Assembly: GCA_945861565.1 (NCBI GenBank)
Contig: CAMAUY010000037.1
Span: 1 to 42,261 of the forward strand
DNA: 42,261 nucleotides
Reading direction: 5' to 3'
From: Akkermansia muciniphila
GTDB lineage: Bacteria; Verrucomicrobiota; Verrucomicrobiia; Limisphaerales; UBA9464
Positions 14,426-23,613 of this stretch are shown here, piece by piece (position 1 is the first letter of the stretch; every line of letters starts with the position of its first letter). The notes under the pieces are model-generated. The model did not search any database. It worked only from the letters and a program-made list of their open reading frames with translations, and had not been told where the DNA came from. The translations under genes were made by a program, and so were the position numbers.

Positions 14426-17400
14426 TTAATCCTCGCAACAAACCTCCGCGAGGACGCCCTTCGCGTCGCTCGACTTCAGCAGAATTCGCGTGATGCCGGC
14501 ACCACGGAGCGCAACGGTCACCACTCGTGGGCCGGGACCCGGAACGCGGACTCGGTCGACTGTCCGATATCCGGCATCCTGTGCCTCCACGTCGAAGTGC
14601 CCGCCGTCCATCGCCATCTTAAAGGTCACGTCACCGCACGCTGCCGGCAGCAACACCTCGGTCAGGCCACCGCCGATTTCGACGCCCTGTTCTCCATCGC
14701 GGGCAATGACCGAATTGGAACCACTGGGTGTGCCGTCGGGGTTGCGGCGGAGAATTTCCACGCTACCGACGTGGTACGGATTCGGTTTGGCTCCGAGCGG
14801 TGTCCGGAGATCCACACAGCTGCTGCCGGTGCCGGCGACCCCAGCCATACCCCGGCCACACAGCCGTAGGATCGTCATGAGATCGTTCGGCGAAACGATG
14901 ATTACCCGACGGATGCGAGTGCCGGGCGTTCCGAGAGTCACCGTCTGCGGTGCCCCGGTGATACCGGAGATGGTACGACTATCGACGAGCCCGCCGGCAG
15001 AGTCGACGGCCTGGAAATCGATCAACCCGGAGAACTGAACAAAGTCGATGATCACGGAGTCGGCTTCGCTGCGCAATTCCACCTCGGTACGGTACTGAAC
15101 GTGGTAGCCGATGAATCCGGAGACGATGTCAATCCGCGTGCTCGGATCGAGGATTCCACCCGAGGCAGGCGGCAGCGTCGAGGTCATCTTCCATGTCGAA
15201 GATTCGAGCGGATTTGGAACCGGTCCGATGGCATCGAGACGAAACTCATGACACGCATCGGCGATTCCGGGTCCGGGGAGGAGGTCTGAATTTTTGCAGC
15301 AAACCTTGTGAATGACGGTGCGGGCGTTGGGTGACAGCACGGTGATGGAATGAATATCCGACCGACTGGAGCGTAACGTTACCGAGCGACGTGCCAGCGA
15401 TCCTCCGAGCACTCGCTGGGAATCCACGGGCGCTCCCACACCGTCGTAGGCAAAGAAGTCCACCAGCCCGGATTGTGACGTAAACTCGACGGTCACCTCG
15501 CGACACGCACCCGGCATCTCGATGGTCATGAGGGTATTCACGTCCAGGCCTGCAGTAAAACCTTCTACGCGGATCTGATTCTGGGGAAGGAGCGCGCCGC
15601 CCGGACTGGTGTAGCCGGCATATTTGTAGCCACCAAAGATCCAAGGATTCGGCCGTGGTCCGACTGCGAACAGTCCCGGCTCGGTGCAACGATCCGGATG
15701 CGGACGAAGGCGGAAGAACTTGGTTGAAATATCGAGCGGGACGGACGTCTCGAAGCCGTCATCCCCGACCGTCAAGGGCACGGGCGATGAGCGCCAGTTG
15801 CCGCCAAATTCGAGCGCGTCGGATTCTTCGAGCAGCGGCACGGCGTCGGTCAGTGCCCATTTAAGCCGGAGCACGCCCTTGCCTGGTTTGAAATCGGCAG
15901 TGGCGGCGAGTTCGGGAGGCTCGGGTTGCGGGGTCGCCTGCAGGTCCTCGAGTCCGGATACACCATTGCGAATGGCGTTCCGCGGCAGGTTCAGTCCGAT
16001 GAGGATCCCGAAGCTGCCCTGGCTGAACTCCAGGATGTAGGTGCCAGGCGACAGGCTCGGGCGGCGCAGGGAGATGGTGCGGGCACCCGCATAGCTATCG
16101 GGCGGACCCAGTTTCTCGCTGAGAAGATCCGGCGTCGCACTTTCCGCGAGAACCACGCCTTTAAGGTCCAACAACCGGACGCGCAATGAGGCGTTGCCCG
16201 GGAGTTCAAAGTCAGCCCCAAAATCGCCACCGCCGCGCCATTCAATAAAGTGCCACTCTGGGTTGATAACGCGTCCGAAGGGATCGCCACCGCGGTCCGG
16301 AAGGTCGAGGAAATCCCCGAGCTTCAGGTTAAACTCGTCCGGTGCCGGGTCCGGGAACGGAAACCGGCCGCCGCCGAAGAAGTCGCGACCCCGGGAGGCG
16401 CCGCGTTCACGCGAGGCTTCGGCAATGGTGCAGATCACCTCCGTCAGGGAGCGATAAACCAACCGGAAATCGTAATCGATCGGGCTGGACGGATCGAGGT
16501 TCTCGAATTTGATGTAGACCGGCGGGGGCGGCAGAATATCGTGACTTAGCATGAGTGGGGAACTGATGCCGCTTGCCAGAACCGAAGTCTCAGATCGGGC
16601 GGTCGGGCCGATCACGGTGCAACGAACTCCGGGCGGGAAGTGGATTTCGAGGCTCGGCAGGCAGCCCGTAATGTCCGGGAACGCGACGATTTGGTACCAG
16701 TCCAAATCGCCGTTCGAGTGGAAGTTCACGCCCCGGACCGCGATCTCGCGGTACGTGTCGTAGGAACCATCGTGTTGTTCGCTCCAGTTCGCGACGCGGT
16801 CACTGCCCAGCGGCACCGCGCGGCTGCGGTCATTGTTGTCTGGACGCACCGGATTGCTCGCCAGATTGACGTCAAAACGGTCGGCAGCGGGCGGTGAGCC
16901 GATGAATCGAGTCTCCAGCAACGTCAGCTTGTATACGTTGTCCGCACCCGCGACACCGCGCACGGCGAATCGGAAATCGGTGTTGTTAAACAGGGCGGTC
17001 GTCTCGAAGGTCAAGCGGGTCTCAACTCCGACCGTTTCCGTACGCACCAAGCGGAGGCCGTCGAGCGACAAATCACCGAATCCGCGCGGAAACATGAGTT
17101 GAAGTCGGCCAACGTAGAGCCCGGAGCCCGCCGGCATGGCGAAGCGCCACCAATCCACATCCGCCCGGTCCGGTGCGCCGTCCTCGCCGCGAATGTTGAT
17201 GATCGTGGCCGTTTGTGTCGTGCCCACCACCAAGGGCCGAGCGTTGGCACGGATATCCGCTGCGTCGGCCGGTATTGCTTCGTTGAAATTCATCTGAGTG
17301 TCGTAGCCCAGGGGCGCGAAGTCGGGGATGACTCCCACCGCGGCCATCCGCACGGCACGGAACGGGTTGATGAGATGCCGACGCTGAGCTTGCCCGGCGG

Positions 17401-20400
17401 TCACAGCGGCGGCGGTGGCGGGATCGGGTGCCATCGCAGCGAGTTCGGCTGTGGTCCATGCGGAGTTTGTGAGGATGCCGCGGAGCCGGCCCGGAATCGC
17501 CAACCGCTGGGCAGCCGTGAGCGCCGGGTTGCGCGGGTTGAGTGTCGGGTTGACCGCCTGCATGGCGGCGATCGTCCCGGTCACGTAAGGCGCCGCACCA
17601 CTCGTGCCACCGAGGTACTCCCGGATCCATTGATTGGCGGGCGTTATCCGGTCCTCCGGCTCAGGTCGGTAGTAGGCGGAAAAAATCGGGGCCCAGATGT
17701 TCACGCGATTGCCGAAAAAGTGTTGATTCGCGAAGGGCCATTGATCCTCGGTCGCTCCCACGGTGATGCACGGCTCGATCACCGCGGGGAACACCTGCCA
17801 GTCCTCGATGCGCTGATTGCTGAAGTTGATTAAATCCCGGACGATTGGCGGCAGCACGTCGCTCTGCAGTCGGTTGCCGGCCGAGACAACGACGGCGACA
17901 CCGCGGTCGGTGGCGAAACGAACGCCGTCGATCATTGGATCCCGCGGATCCCCGAGCAGGAGTGTGGCAAAGCACGCCGTGGAGCCAGCGACGGTCGCGA
18001 CCGTGGCGACACCGCACGCGATGAACAGAGGAACGGCGATGATCGGGCCAATGATGGGAATCGCCGCGGTCAATGCGGCCGTGGCGCAAATTGCCGCGGA
18101 GGCCGCTGCGAGAACGGCCGTGGCGGTCGCACACAGCGCGGCGCGCCCGCCCACACTGCAGACGTTGAACCCGATACCGAGCGAATCGACAATGCGGCAC
18201 GGGTAACCGCCGCTGATGTTGATCACGCTCGCGCCATCAATCGAGGCCTTACGCATTCCGGCTCCGAATTCGAAGACATAAGACAAAAGGCCATACTGAT
18301 AGAGCATCGGTTGCACGACCTGGCCGCCGACACCCGCGCGCCCCCCGATTTCGCCGTCGGAGGGGGTCCACCGATTGTTGAGCTTGCCGCCGAGGGTGGT
18401 TGCCACGCCCGTGCCGTGCCACGTGCGTGCTCCGAATAGGCTGTTACCCACGCGCTGCGCCCCGAACGCCCGGCCCGGTCCGCACGCCATGCCGCCCGGA
18501 CCGGACGCCTCCATGTCGCATTCGATCAGCGGCGTGCGCAGATCCGGGCTGGGAGCGAACCCAACATCCAGAATCCCCACCGGGATGCGCACCTCGTCCC
18601 GATCCCAAAGTGCTAGAAACGCCCAAAGCTGCGGCACATTCATCGGCCCCTCATTTTGCATGGTGCGCGATAAGCCGTCGCCGGCCCCCGTCTCGGTCGG
18701 CTGCGGACCCGGTGTGTCGTAGAATTGCAGGCGGGGATTGGCGGCGACGACGAACCCTTGCATCTGAAGTTCGAGCGCCGTGCCCCACAGGTCCTGCACC
18801 TCCGGATTGCTGCAGAACACTTCATCCTGCTGCCCCATGAAGGCACGCATTTGACGCAATGCCGCAGGCTGTATTTTCGCCGGGTTCACCCGTACCAGAT
18901 AGGACTGAGGTGGGTCGTTGGGCGAATCCTCCGCTCCGCGATCGCTCGCGATGATCGAGCCCTTGGTGACCTCCAAGAAGCGCTTCAGGTCATTGCCGTC
19001 GCGTGGCGAAAGGATTAGTTCATCCACCGGGATCTGGATCGGCCAGCCGTTGCGCGCCAACAAGGTTCCGATCCGCTTGCCACCGGGCGGGGGTGTCAGT
19101 TCGTCGGGCGTCAGAGCCACTTCCGATTTCAATACGACCGGGGCACCTGCGAAATCGGGATCCAACACGAACGCGATGTCTCCGACAATGTGTTCGTCCA
19201 TCGGCGGATGCGCGCGGTCTTCGTCCACATAGTACAGCACACTGAGCTTCTCGCCCGGCTTCACCGAAAGTTTGCCATCGTGAAACGTCGACCCGGCCGC
19301 CTGGGTGGGAATACCGGCGAGACTGCGGTACGTCCGGGCGCCGCCGCCGTCGCGCTTCAAGGTCAGAAGTTCGATGTCGCCAGTCTCCGATGAGACGACA
19401 AACGCGTGGAGTTCCGTGGCGGAACTGTCGTAGGTTAGGATCAACTTCGCGTGGAGGACGTCGTCGGTGGCATAGAAGCGCTGCTCGAACTGGAGAATCG
19501 TGCCCGACGGTTTTTCCGAGGCGAAGACCGGCTTCTTGCTCTCCGATTTCTTGGCGGAGAAATTAGCGGAACGATCCTTGGTGACGCCCTTCAATACGGC
19601 GATCGCCGGCGTGAAGTCGTAGCCAATCAGGAAGGGGACGACGCGGTAGTCGCCGGGCGGCAGGTTGTCGAATGAGTAGGCCCCCGTCTCATCGGTCGTG
19701 GTCACGCGGTTTTGGGGTCCGTCAAGCGCTATGAGAACACCCTTCAGCAAGAGGTTGCCTTGGCTGGTTGTTCCAAAGATGCGCGGCCCACCCGGTGCCG
19801 GTTGTGCATCACAGTAGGTTGCCTTCACCCAGGTCGCCGGGCTGGTCGGCGCGGCATCCGAGGGTCCCGCATAGCCATCGCCCGCCTTAATCACGCCAAA
19901 ATGCCCCATCATTAGACCATCGCTTTCGAGCAACGAGCCGAGGGTCGCTTCCGGGATTCGGAACTCAATGCAGGCCGGGCTGAGATCGCCGCTGCACGTG
20001 AAGTTGAATTTCACGTCCCATCGGTCCGCCAGGGCGGGATTTTCGATCAGCCCGCCGCCGCCATTTCCAACCCAGGTGCGAACCGTGTTGTCGAGAGTGG
20101 CGCGGAACTGAAAGTCGTCGGACTGCGCCTCCTTGTTTCCCGAAAAGTCCGGATCCAAACCCAGGCCGATATAGGAACCGCTCCGCGGGACACCCGCCGG
20201 TTCGCGAATGCCCGTGAGTCCGATATAGAGCGCGCGATCGCCCGGGGCATCGCGATAAACCAGCGCCGCCGCCAGATCGATGATCTTCGGACCGTCGTGA
20301 TACCGAATGACGAGGCGTTCAGCCCCAGCGTACTCGGTGTCGAAGTGCGGCCATCCATCGAGGGTTACCGGGCCCGCTGCGCGCGGAATGATCAGGTTGC

Positions 20401-21121
20401 GAGGGTGAATTCCCAGCACCTGTTCCGAGGCGCCGGCACCCAGCGCAACCGAGGTGCCCGTGACCCCTTCGCTGCGCCCGCCGGTGTCCCACACCGCCGT
20501 CAAATCGGGTGAACCGCGCAGTTCCGAAAACATTCCGCCTTGGATCTCCGTCTGGCTGCGCGCGGTGCTCCAGAGTCGAATTTCATCGAGGGAACCCTTG
20601 AAGGGAAAGCCGCCGGGATCCGCGCCGACAAACACGGGTCCGCTGAACGGCGCGCCCGCGTCGCTCAATGCTTTCTCTCCGGCCGGCGCACCGTTCACAT
20701 AAAAACGGACCGTCTTGCCGTCGTAGCTGGCGGCGATGTGACACCATTGATTGGCCGGCACCTCCACATCGGCGTCGGCGGAAACGCCCCCGCTCCGATA
20801 GAAGCGCAGCCGTTTGCAAAACCCGATCCACCAGGACTTCGTATAGTCGTGCGAAATGACGGTCTCGCAGCGCTCACCGTCCTCGCGATAAACCCAGGCT
20901 TCGAGTGTCATCGCTACGGAGGCCCCCCAGGCGGCCTGGGACTTGTACTCGGCGTGCGCGGTGGGCGAACCGTTAAAGTACGTGCTGCGGATCGGGGGAC
21001 AGGTCGCGGCCTGCCCCGGCAAGAGTAGCAGCGGGAGCAGGAGTGCCAGCAAGGCCAACCACCGGATACCGATTGCGGCGAACAGGGAAGGGAACGAGAC
21101 GCGTGAGGGAATCGTTTTCAT
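14426..21121 (-). CDS. Giant secreted subtilisin-family (S8) multidomain protein
   Basis: 2231 aa from the ATG at 21121 (MKTIPSRV), chosen because a signal peptide follows directly (LALLALLLPLLLLPGQAA). Domain order by sight: LamG-like beta sandwich (~60-195), CBM9-like region (~255-430), carboxypeptidase-regulatory-like domain (~445-520), a linker region, S8 peptidase (~830-1240), pre-peptidase-C-terminal-like beta regions, then three tandem modules from ~1810 to the end. The catalytic triad is Asp852 (GILDVGF), His902 (WHGTGVATT) and Ser1174 (GGTSGAAP), with oxyanion Asn1083 (VVVSAGN), so the protease should be active. An unusual hydrophobic, Ala/Cys-rich insert of about 90 residues separates the His and Asn motifs. 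It is probably extracellular or on the outer membrane surface; substrates are unknown. An in-frame ATG at 21187 would add 22 residues and is less likely. Confidence 0.9.
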   Translation of the reverse strand: MKTIPSRVSFPSLFAAIGIRWLALLALLLPLLLLPGQAATCPPIRSTYFNGSPTAHAEYKSQAAWGASVAMTLEAWVYREDGERCETVISHDYTKSWWIGFCKRLRFYRSGGVSADADVEVPANQWCHIAASYDGKTVRFYVNGAPAGEKALSDAGAPFSGPVFVGADPGGFPFKGSLDEIRLWSTARSQTEIQGGMFSELRGSPDLTAVWDTGGRSEGVTGTSVALGAGASEQVLGIHPRNLIIPRAAGPVTLDGWPHFDTEYAGAERLVIRYHDGPKIIDLAAALVYRDAPGDRALYIGLTGIREPAGVPRSGSYIGLGLDPDFSGNKEAQSDDFQFRATLDNTVRTWVGNGGGGLIENPALADRWDVKFNFTCSGDLSPACIEFRIPEATLGSLLESDGLMMGHFGVIKAGDGYAGPSDAAPTSPATWVKATYCDAQPAPGGPRIFGTTSQGNLLLKGVLIALDGPQNRVTTTDETGAYSFDNLPPGDYRVVPFLIGYDFTPAIAVLKGVTKDRSANFSAKKSESKKPVFASEKPSGTILQFEQRFYATDDVLHAKLILTYDSSATELHAFVVSSETGDIELLTLKRDGGGARTYRSLAGIPTQAAGSTFHDGKLSVKPGEKLSVLYYVDEDRAHPPMDEHIVGDIAFVLDPDFAGAPVVLKSEVALTPDELTPPPGGKRIGTLLARNGWPIQIPVDELILSPRDGNDLKRFLEVTKGSIIASDRGAEDSPNDPPQSYLVRVNPAKIQPAALRQMRAFMGQQDEVFCSNPEVQDLWGTALELQMQGFVVAANPRLQFYDTPGPQPTETGAGDGLSRTMQNEGPMNVPQLWAFLALWDRDEVRIPVGILDVGFAPSPDLRTPLIECDMEASGPGGMACGPGRAFGAQRVGNSLFGARTWHGTGVATTLGGKLNNRWTPSDGEIGGRAGVGGQVVQPMLYQYGLLSYVFEFGAGMRKASIDGASVINISGGYPCRIVDSLGIGFNVCSVGGRAALCATATAVLAAASAAICATAALTAAIPIIGPIIAVPLFIACGVATVATVAGSTACFATLLLGDPRDPMIDGVRFATDRGVAVVVSAGNRLQSDVLPPIVRDLINFSNQRIEDWQVFPAVIEPCITVGATEDQWPFANQHFFGNRVNIWAPIFSAYYRPEPEDRITPANQWIREYLGGTSGAAPYVTGTIAAMQAVNPTLNPRNPALTAAQRLAIPGRLRGILTNSAWTTAELAAMAPDPATAAAVTAGQAQRRHLINPFRAVRMAAVGVIPDFAPLGYDTQMNFNEAIPADAADIRANARPLVVGTTQTATIINIRGEDGAPDRADVDWWRFAMPAGSGLYVGRLQLMFPRGFGDLSLDGLRLVRTETVGVETRLTFETTALFNNTDFRFAVRGVAGADNVYKLTLLETRFIGSPPAADRFDVNLASNPVRPDNNDRSRAVPLGSDRVANWSEQHDGSYDTYREIAVRGVNFHSNGDLDWYQIVAFPDITGCLPSLEIHFPPGVRCTVIGPTARSETSVLASGISSPLMLSHDILPPPPVYIKFENLDPSSPIDYDFRLVYRSLTEVICTIAEASRERGASRGRDFFGGGRFPFPDPAPDEFNLKLGDFLDLPDRGGDPFGRVINPEWHFIEWRGGGDFGADFELPGNASLRVRLLDLKGVVLAESATPDLLSEKLGPPDSYAGARTISLRRPSLSPGTYILEFSQGSFGILIGLNLPRNAIRNGVSGLEDLQATPQPEPPELAATADFKPGKGVLRLKWALTDAVPLLEESDALEFGGNWRSSPVPLTVGDDGFETSVPLDISTKFFRLRPHPDRCTEPGLFAVGPRPNPWIFGGYKYAGYTSPGGALLPQNQIRVEGFTAGLDVNTLMTIEMPGACREVTVEFTSQSGLVDFFAYDGVGAPVDSQRVLGGSLARRSVTLRSSRSDIHSITVLSPNARTVIHKVCCKNSDLLPGPGIADACHEFRLDAIGPVPNPLESSTWKMTSTLPPASGGILDPSTRIDIVSGFIGYHVQYRTEVELRSEADSVIIDFVQFSGLIDFQAVDSAGGLVDSRTISGITGAPQTVTLGTPGTRIRRVIIVSPNDLMTILRLCGRGMAGVAGTGSSCVDLRTPLGAKPNPYHVGSVEILRRNPDGTPSGSNSVIARDGEQGVEIGGGLTEVLLPAACGDVTFKMAMDGGHFDVEAQDAGYRTVDRVRVPGPGPRVVTVALRGAGITRILLKSSDAKGVLAEVCCED
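14429..15687 (-). repeat. Three tandem ~140-residue C-terminal modules of the S8 protein
   Basis: The modules lie roughly at 15290-15687, 14845-15262 and 14429-14826. Each opens with a Cys followed by a G-x-x-PNP motif (VGPRPNP, IGPVPNP, LGAKPNP). Each continues with a beta-rich core carrying an F-x-A/E-D segment, and ends in S-x-(N/D)-A/D-x-x-x-(V/I/L)-x-x-(V/L)-C, twice as CC. The spacing of the paired Cys suggests a disulfide per module. I do not recognise the family; a surface-binding or sorting domain is a guess. Confidence 0.75.
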
Positions 21122-21497
21122 GGGGACGAATGATTGAAAGTCGGTGAGGCTTTGAGGCGAGGTGAGGCTATAAGAACCATTCACCATTTTGACGTGCTGT
21201 CAAAGTGGGATTTTGGTGGGGTGGCATTTGGGGGAGCGGAACCTCCCTTCGACGATCTTCCCGGCGCGGCGAAAGATGCGCAGCATACACGATCCACCGT
21301 TTTCACGGAAAAAACCGTGAGTCCACTTTGTCAATCAGTGGCTGTCTTTTACCAATAATCGCGGAGTCGGCAAAGTTCGATGCAAGGACGACGCCGGCAG
21401 TGCGGCGACTGCTGCGGTCGATGGGACTCCCGATACCGACACCGAGTGCGGGTCGGCCAGCATGGTGAGCGACGCAGGGACGGCGGCAGGTGTCGAG
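21122..21497. other. Intergenic region upstream of the S8 gene
   Basis: 376 nt without a convincing gene. It should hold the promoter of the giant S8 gene, but no confident -35/-10 pair was found. The only distinct element is the palindrome at 21188-21204. A small AT-centred hairpin (CACGG, six A residues, CCGTG) lies near 21304-21319. Confidence 0.5.
21188..21204. promoter_or_regulatory. Perfect palindrome TTTGAC-N5-GTCAAA, possible operator
   Basis: TTTGAC at 21188-21193 and GTCAAA at 21199-21204 form a perfect 6-bp inverted repeat around GTGCT, 67 nt upstream of the chosen S8 protein start. Read on the - strand it also contains TTGACA, a consensus -35 hexamer, although no good -10 lies at the right distance. 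The geometry fits a dimeric repressor site; the binding protein is unknown. Confidence 0.35.
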
Positions 21498-22814
21498 TTA
21501 CGGCTCCGGAGTCGAATTTTCCTGAGGCACGAGCGAGACGTCGGTGAGCTGGCGTATCAGACGTTGGCGGAGGGCGGCGGCCTCCTGGACCAGTTCCTCA
21601 TCTTGAAGTTCGCCGAACAACCCGCTGACGAGTTGGATTCGTGCCATCATGATTGCTTCCGGGTTGCTCCCCGGGCTCGGCGGGAGGGGTTCTTCGAGCG
21701 CTCGGAGCATTTTGCTGCGCAGTTCCCGTGGTAAGGAGGGTTCCAGGATGGATGCACGCACCAGTTGGCTGGCCTGCTGATTGGTCGAGAGGTGAGGCAG
21801 GGCGATCCCGGCCAACGCGCCGCGATCCCAGACATTCGTCAAACCTGGGTTGCTCCAGGCAAACGTAAGGACGGGTACGATGTTTTCGCGCAAGGTTCGC
21901 CCCAAATAATCCAGCGCGTGGTGATCCATCTGACCGTCGGATCCGACCAGTAACTGAACGGCACTTCCGGTAAAGGTCGGGTCCGCAAACATCTCCAGGA
22001 CCGCGTAGAGGTAATCTTTGGCCCGTTTATCGACCGCAGCTCCAGTCTGCGGTTGAGGCGGGGCCAGGAGCAATTCATGGGTTGTTTGGAGAATCTCGGT
22101 GCGATGCGTCTCGCCGCTCATGTCCCGCAGGGTGTGCGCCAGGTAGGCCACTTCGAGTGCGCGACCGGTTCGCTGCAATTGTTCGAGCAGGATGGCCTCC
22201 GAGGATTCGCCACCGATGGCATGCAAGACGTCAAACAAGCCGAGGCGCAGGGTCGGCGGTACGCCGAAATCGAGGCTGGTTTTGCTCAGTGGGGATTCGC
22301 CCACTTGCCGTTCCCCGAACGCCAGTTGTTGCCACCACCGCCGGCGGAGCCCGTTATTTTCGCCGGACACGCTTTCGGGCAGCGTCACCGTCCGGCGGGC
22401 ATCGGGCGTGTAATCCGCGTCTTCGAACCGCAGCAGATAGGCGCGCAGGGTGGGAAGCGCTGAAGACCCCAGTCCCACCAGTGCTTCGAAATAAACCACG
22501 GCCTGCCGCTGAGCACGAATGTCGGCAAAGCCACCCCCGGTTTTCAGCTCAATGAGCTTTTGGAGGATCTCCGCGGCGGTCGGAGGCGCCGGAAGAGGCG
22601 CTTGGACGGTGACGGTCTTCGTCACCGTCTCTGGCGGACGGTTCCGGGCGTCCGCCAACGCCTGGGACAGTTCTTCTTTTTCCTTGGCGAAACGCGCTGC
22701 GGCTTCGGCCAGGGAACTGTGGTACCGGTTCGCATCCGCCCGGCGCGCCCGCAACAGCATCGCCACGCCCACCACCAGACCGGCCAGCAATAACAATAGT
22801 AGCTTTCGCTTCAT
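21498..22814 (-). CDS. Membrane-anchored coiled-coil and alpha-solenoid (HEAT-like) protein
   Basis: 438 aa from the ATG at 22814 (MKRKLLLLLLAGLVVG). A single N-terminal membrane segment (residues ~4-21) is followed by a charged coiled coil (~29-57) and a Pro/Thr-rich linker. The rest is helical, with HEAT-like pairs such as YFEALVGLGSSALPTLRAYL, LFDVLHAIGGESSEAILLEQL and ALDYLGRTLRENIVPVLTFAW. The body is probably periplasmic or cytoplasmic-face; topology is not certain. Similar proteins occur widely in Verrucomicrobiota without assigned function. The frame is open further upstream to 22991, but that part is low-complexity and lacks conservation cues. It runs the same way as the S8 gene but 376 nt apart, so they need not be an operon. 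Confidence 0.8.
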   Translation of the reverse strand: MKRKLLLLLLAGLVVGVAMLLRARRADANRYHSSLAEAAARFAKEKEELSQALADARNRPPETVTKTVTVQAPLPAPPTAAEILQKLIELKTGGGFADIRAQRQAVVYFEALVGLGSSALPTLRAYLLRFEDADYTPDARRTVTLPESVSGENNGLRRRWWQQLAFGERQVGESPLSKTSLDFGVPPTLRLGLFDVLHAIGGESSEAILLEQLQRTGRALEVAYLAHTLRDMSGETHRTEILQTTHELLLAPPQPQTGAAVDKRAKDYLYAVLEMFADPTFTGSAVQLLVGSDGQMDHHALDYLGRTLRENIVPVLTFAWSNPGLTNVWDRGALAGIALPHLSTNQQASQLVRASILEPSLPRELRSKMLRALEEPLPPSPGSNPEAIMMARIQLVSGLFGELQDEELVQEAAALRQRLIRQLTDVSLVPQENSTPEP

Positions 22815-23571
22815 GACGTCGATGGAGGCGGCTTCAGTTCCTGTCCTGTATCCGACGGGCCGAAGCAAGGAACATAGTGGTAGAGGATAGGAGAGTGGGC
22901 GGACGCGCAAACGAGTAAATGCGTCCGCCGGCGTTCGGGGGTGTAGGGCAAAAATCTGACTCCGTTGAAAAACAGGCCGTTTTCTTGGCATGCAATGTCT
23001 AGGAACCGATTGGGCAGGTCCGTGTTAAAGGCTGTCGTCCGACTCCAGTCTCAGGACTTCTGATATCGCATCGAGTCTTTTTACCGACTTGGAAACAACT
23101 GACATCCGCAAGCCCCTCACCCCAGATGCGGTAACTTGGTTTCGGCGTGTCGCGCCAAGTCGGAAATTAGAACTCCCGTATTCGATTGGTTTCGGGCAAC
23201 GCCTTCGTGATTTCATCCTGCGTCCAATTTGCGGTCGCTTCGAATTTGCGGGGATTGATTCGCGATCCATGAGTCCGCAGCAAGACCCATTGAGTCCCCA
23301 CAAAACACCGAAATACCCCGCTAATTCGAAACGACCGCAAATGAAGAAAGGTCGGCTTTCACCCCGTATCCAATGCGCAATGCGCGGAAGGTGGCCGCAA
23401 CAGCCGGTGAGGGGTCACTCAACTTCCACGGGGTCAGGAGCCCACGAAGAAAACAAGGAATCTCCTGTCTTTGTCTGCCTTCGTTTCCTTCTGTCGTCAT
23501 TCCGACAAGATCGGGATCCACCGCTAACCTTCCGGCTCGGACTTTCCTGATTGACCTAAAGGGTCCTGACC
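22815..23571. other. Gene-poor spacer with repeat-like sequences
   Basis: About 760 nt between divergent genes with no convincing gene. It holds a 27-bp imperfect inverted repeat (23227-23253 with 23316-23342) and a ~10-nt periodic pyrimidine-rich stretch near 23467-23500. On the - strand a short open stretch (~23342 to 23170) reads like protein with a segment FEATANWTQDEITKALPE, but it has no start and no recognisable family. It may be a repeat-borne or decayed ORF. Promoters for both flanking genes should lie here. Confidence 0.5.
23227..23342. repeat. 27-bp imperfect inverted repeat, 62-nt loop
   Basis: The left arm begins ATTTGCGGTCGCTTCGAATT at 23227 and the right arm ends with the matching complement at 23342. 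The arms pair over 27 bp with two mismatches and enclose 62 nt. The length is far above chance for 760 nt of spacer. It could be a miniature mobile element or a REP-like hairpin. No target-site duplication is obvious. Confidence 0.6.
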
Positions 23572-23613
23572 TTGAGATTTCATCCTCGAATTCGGATCCG
23601 GATCGAGAAGCCT

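Noticed and set aside
23089..23550. 153-codon + strand open frame in the spacer
   Set aside because: It crosses the inverted repeat and the periodic tract, has no domain and no ribosome binding site.
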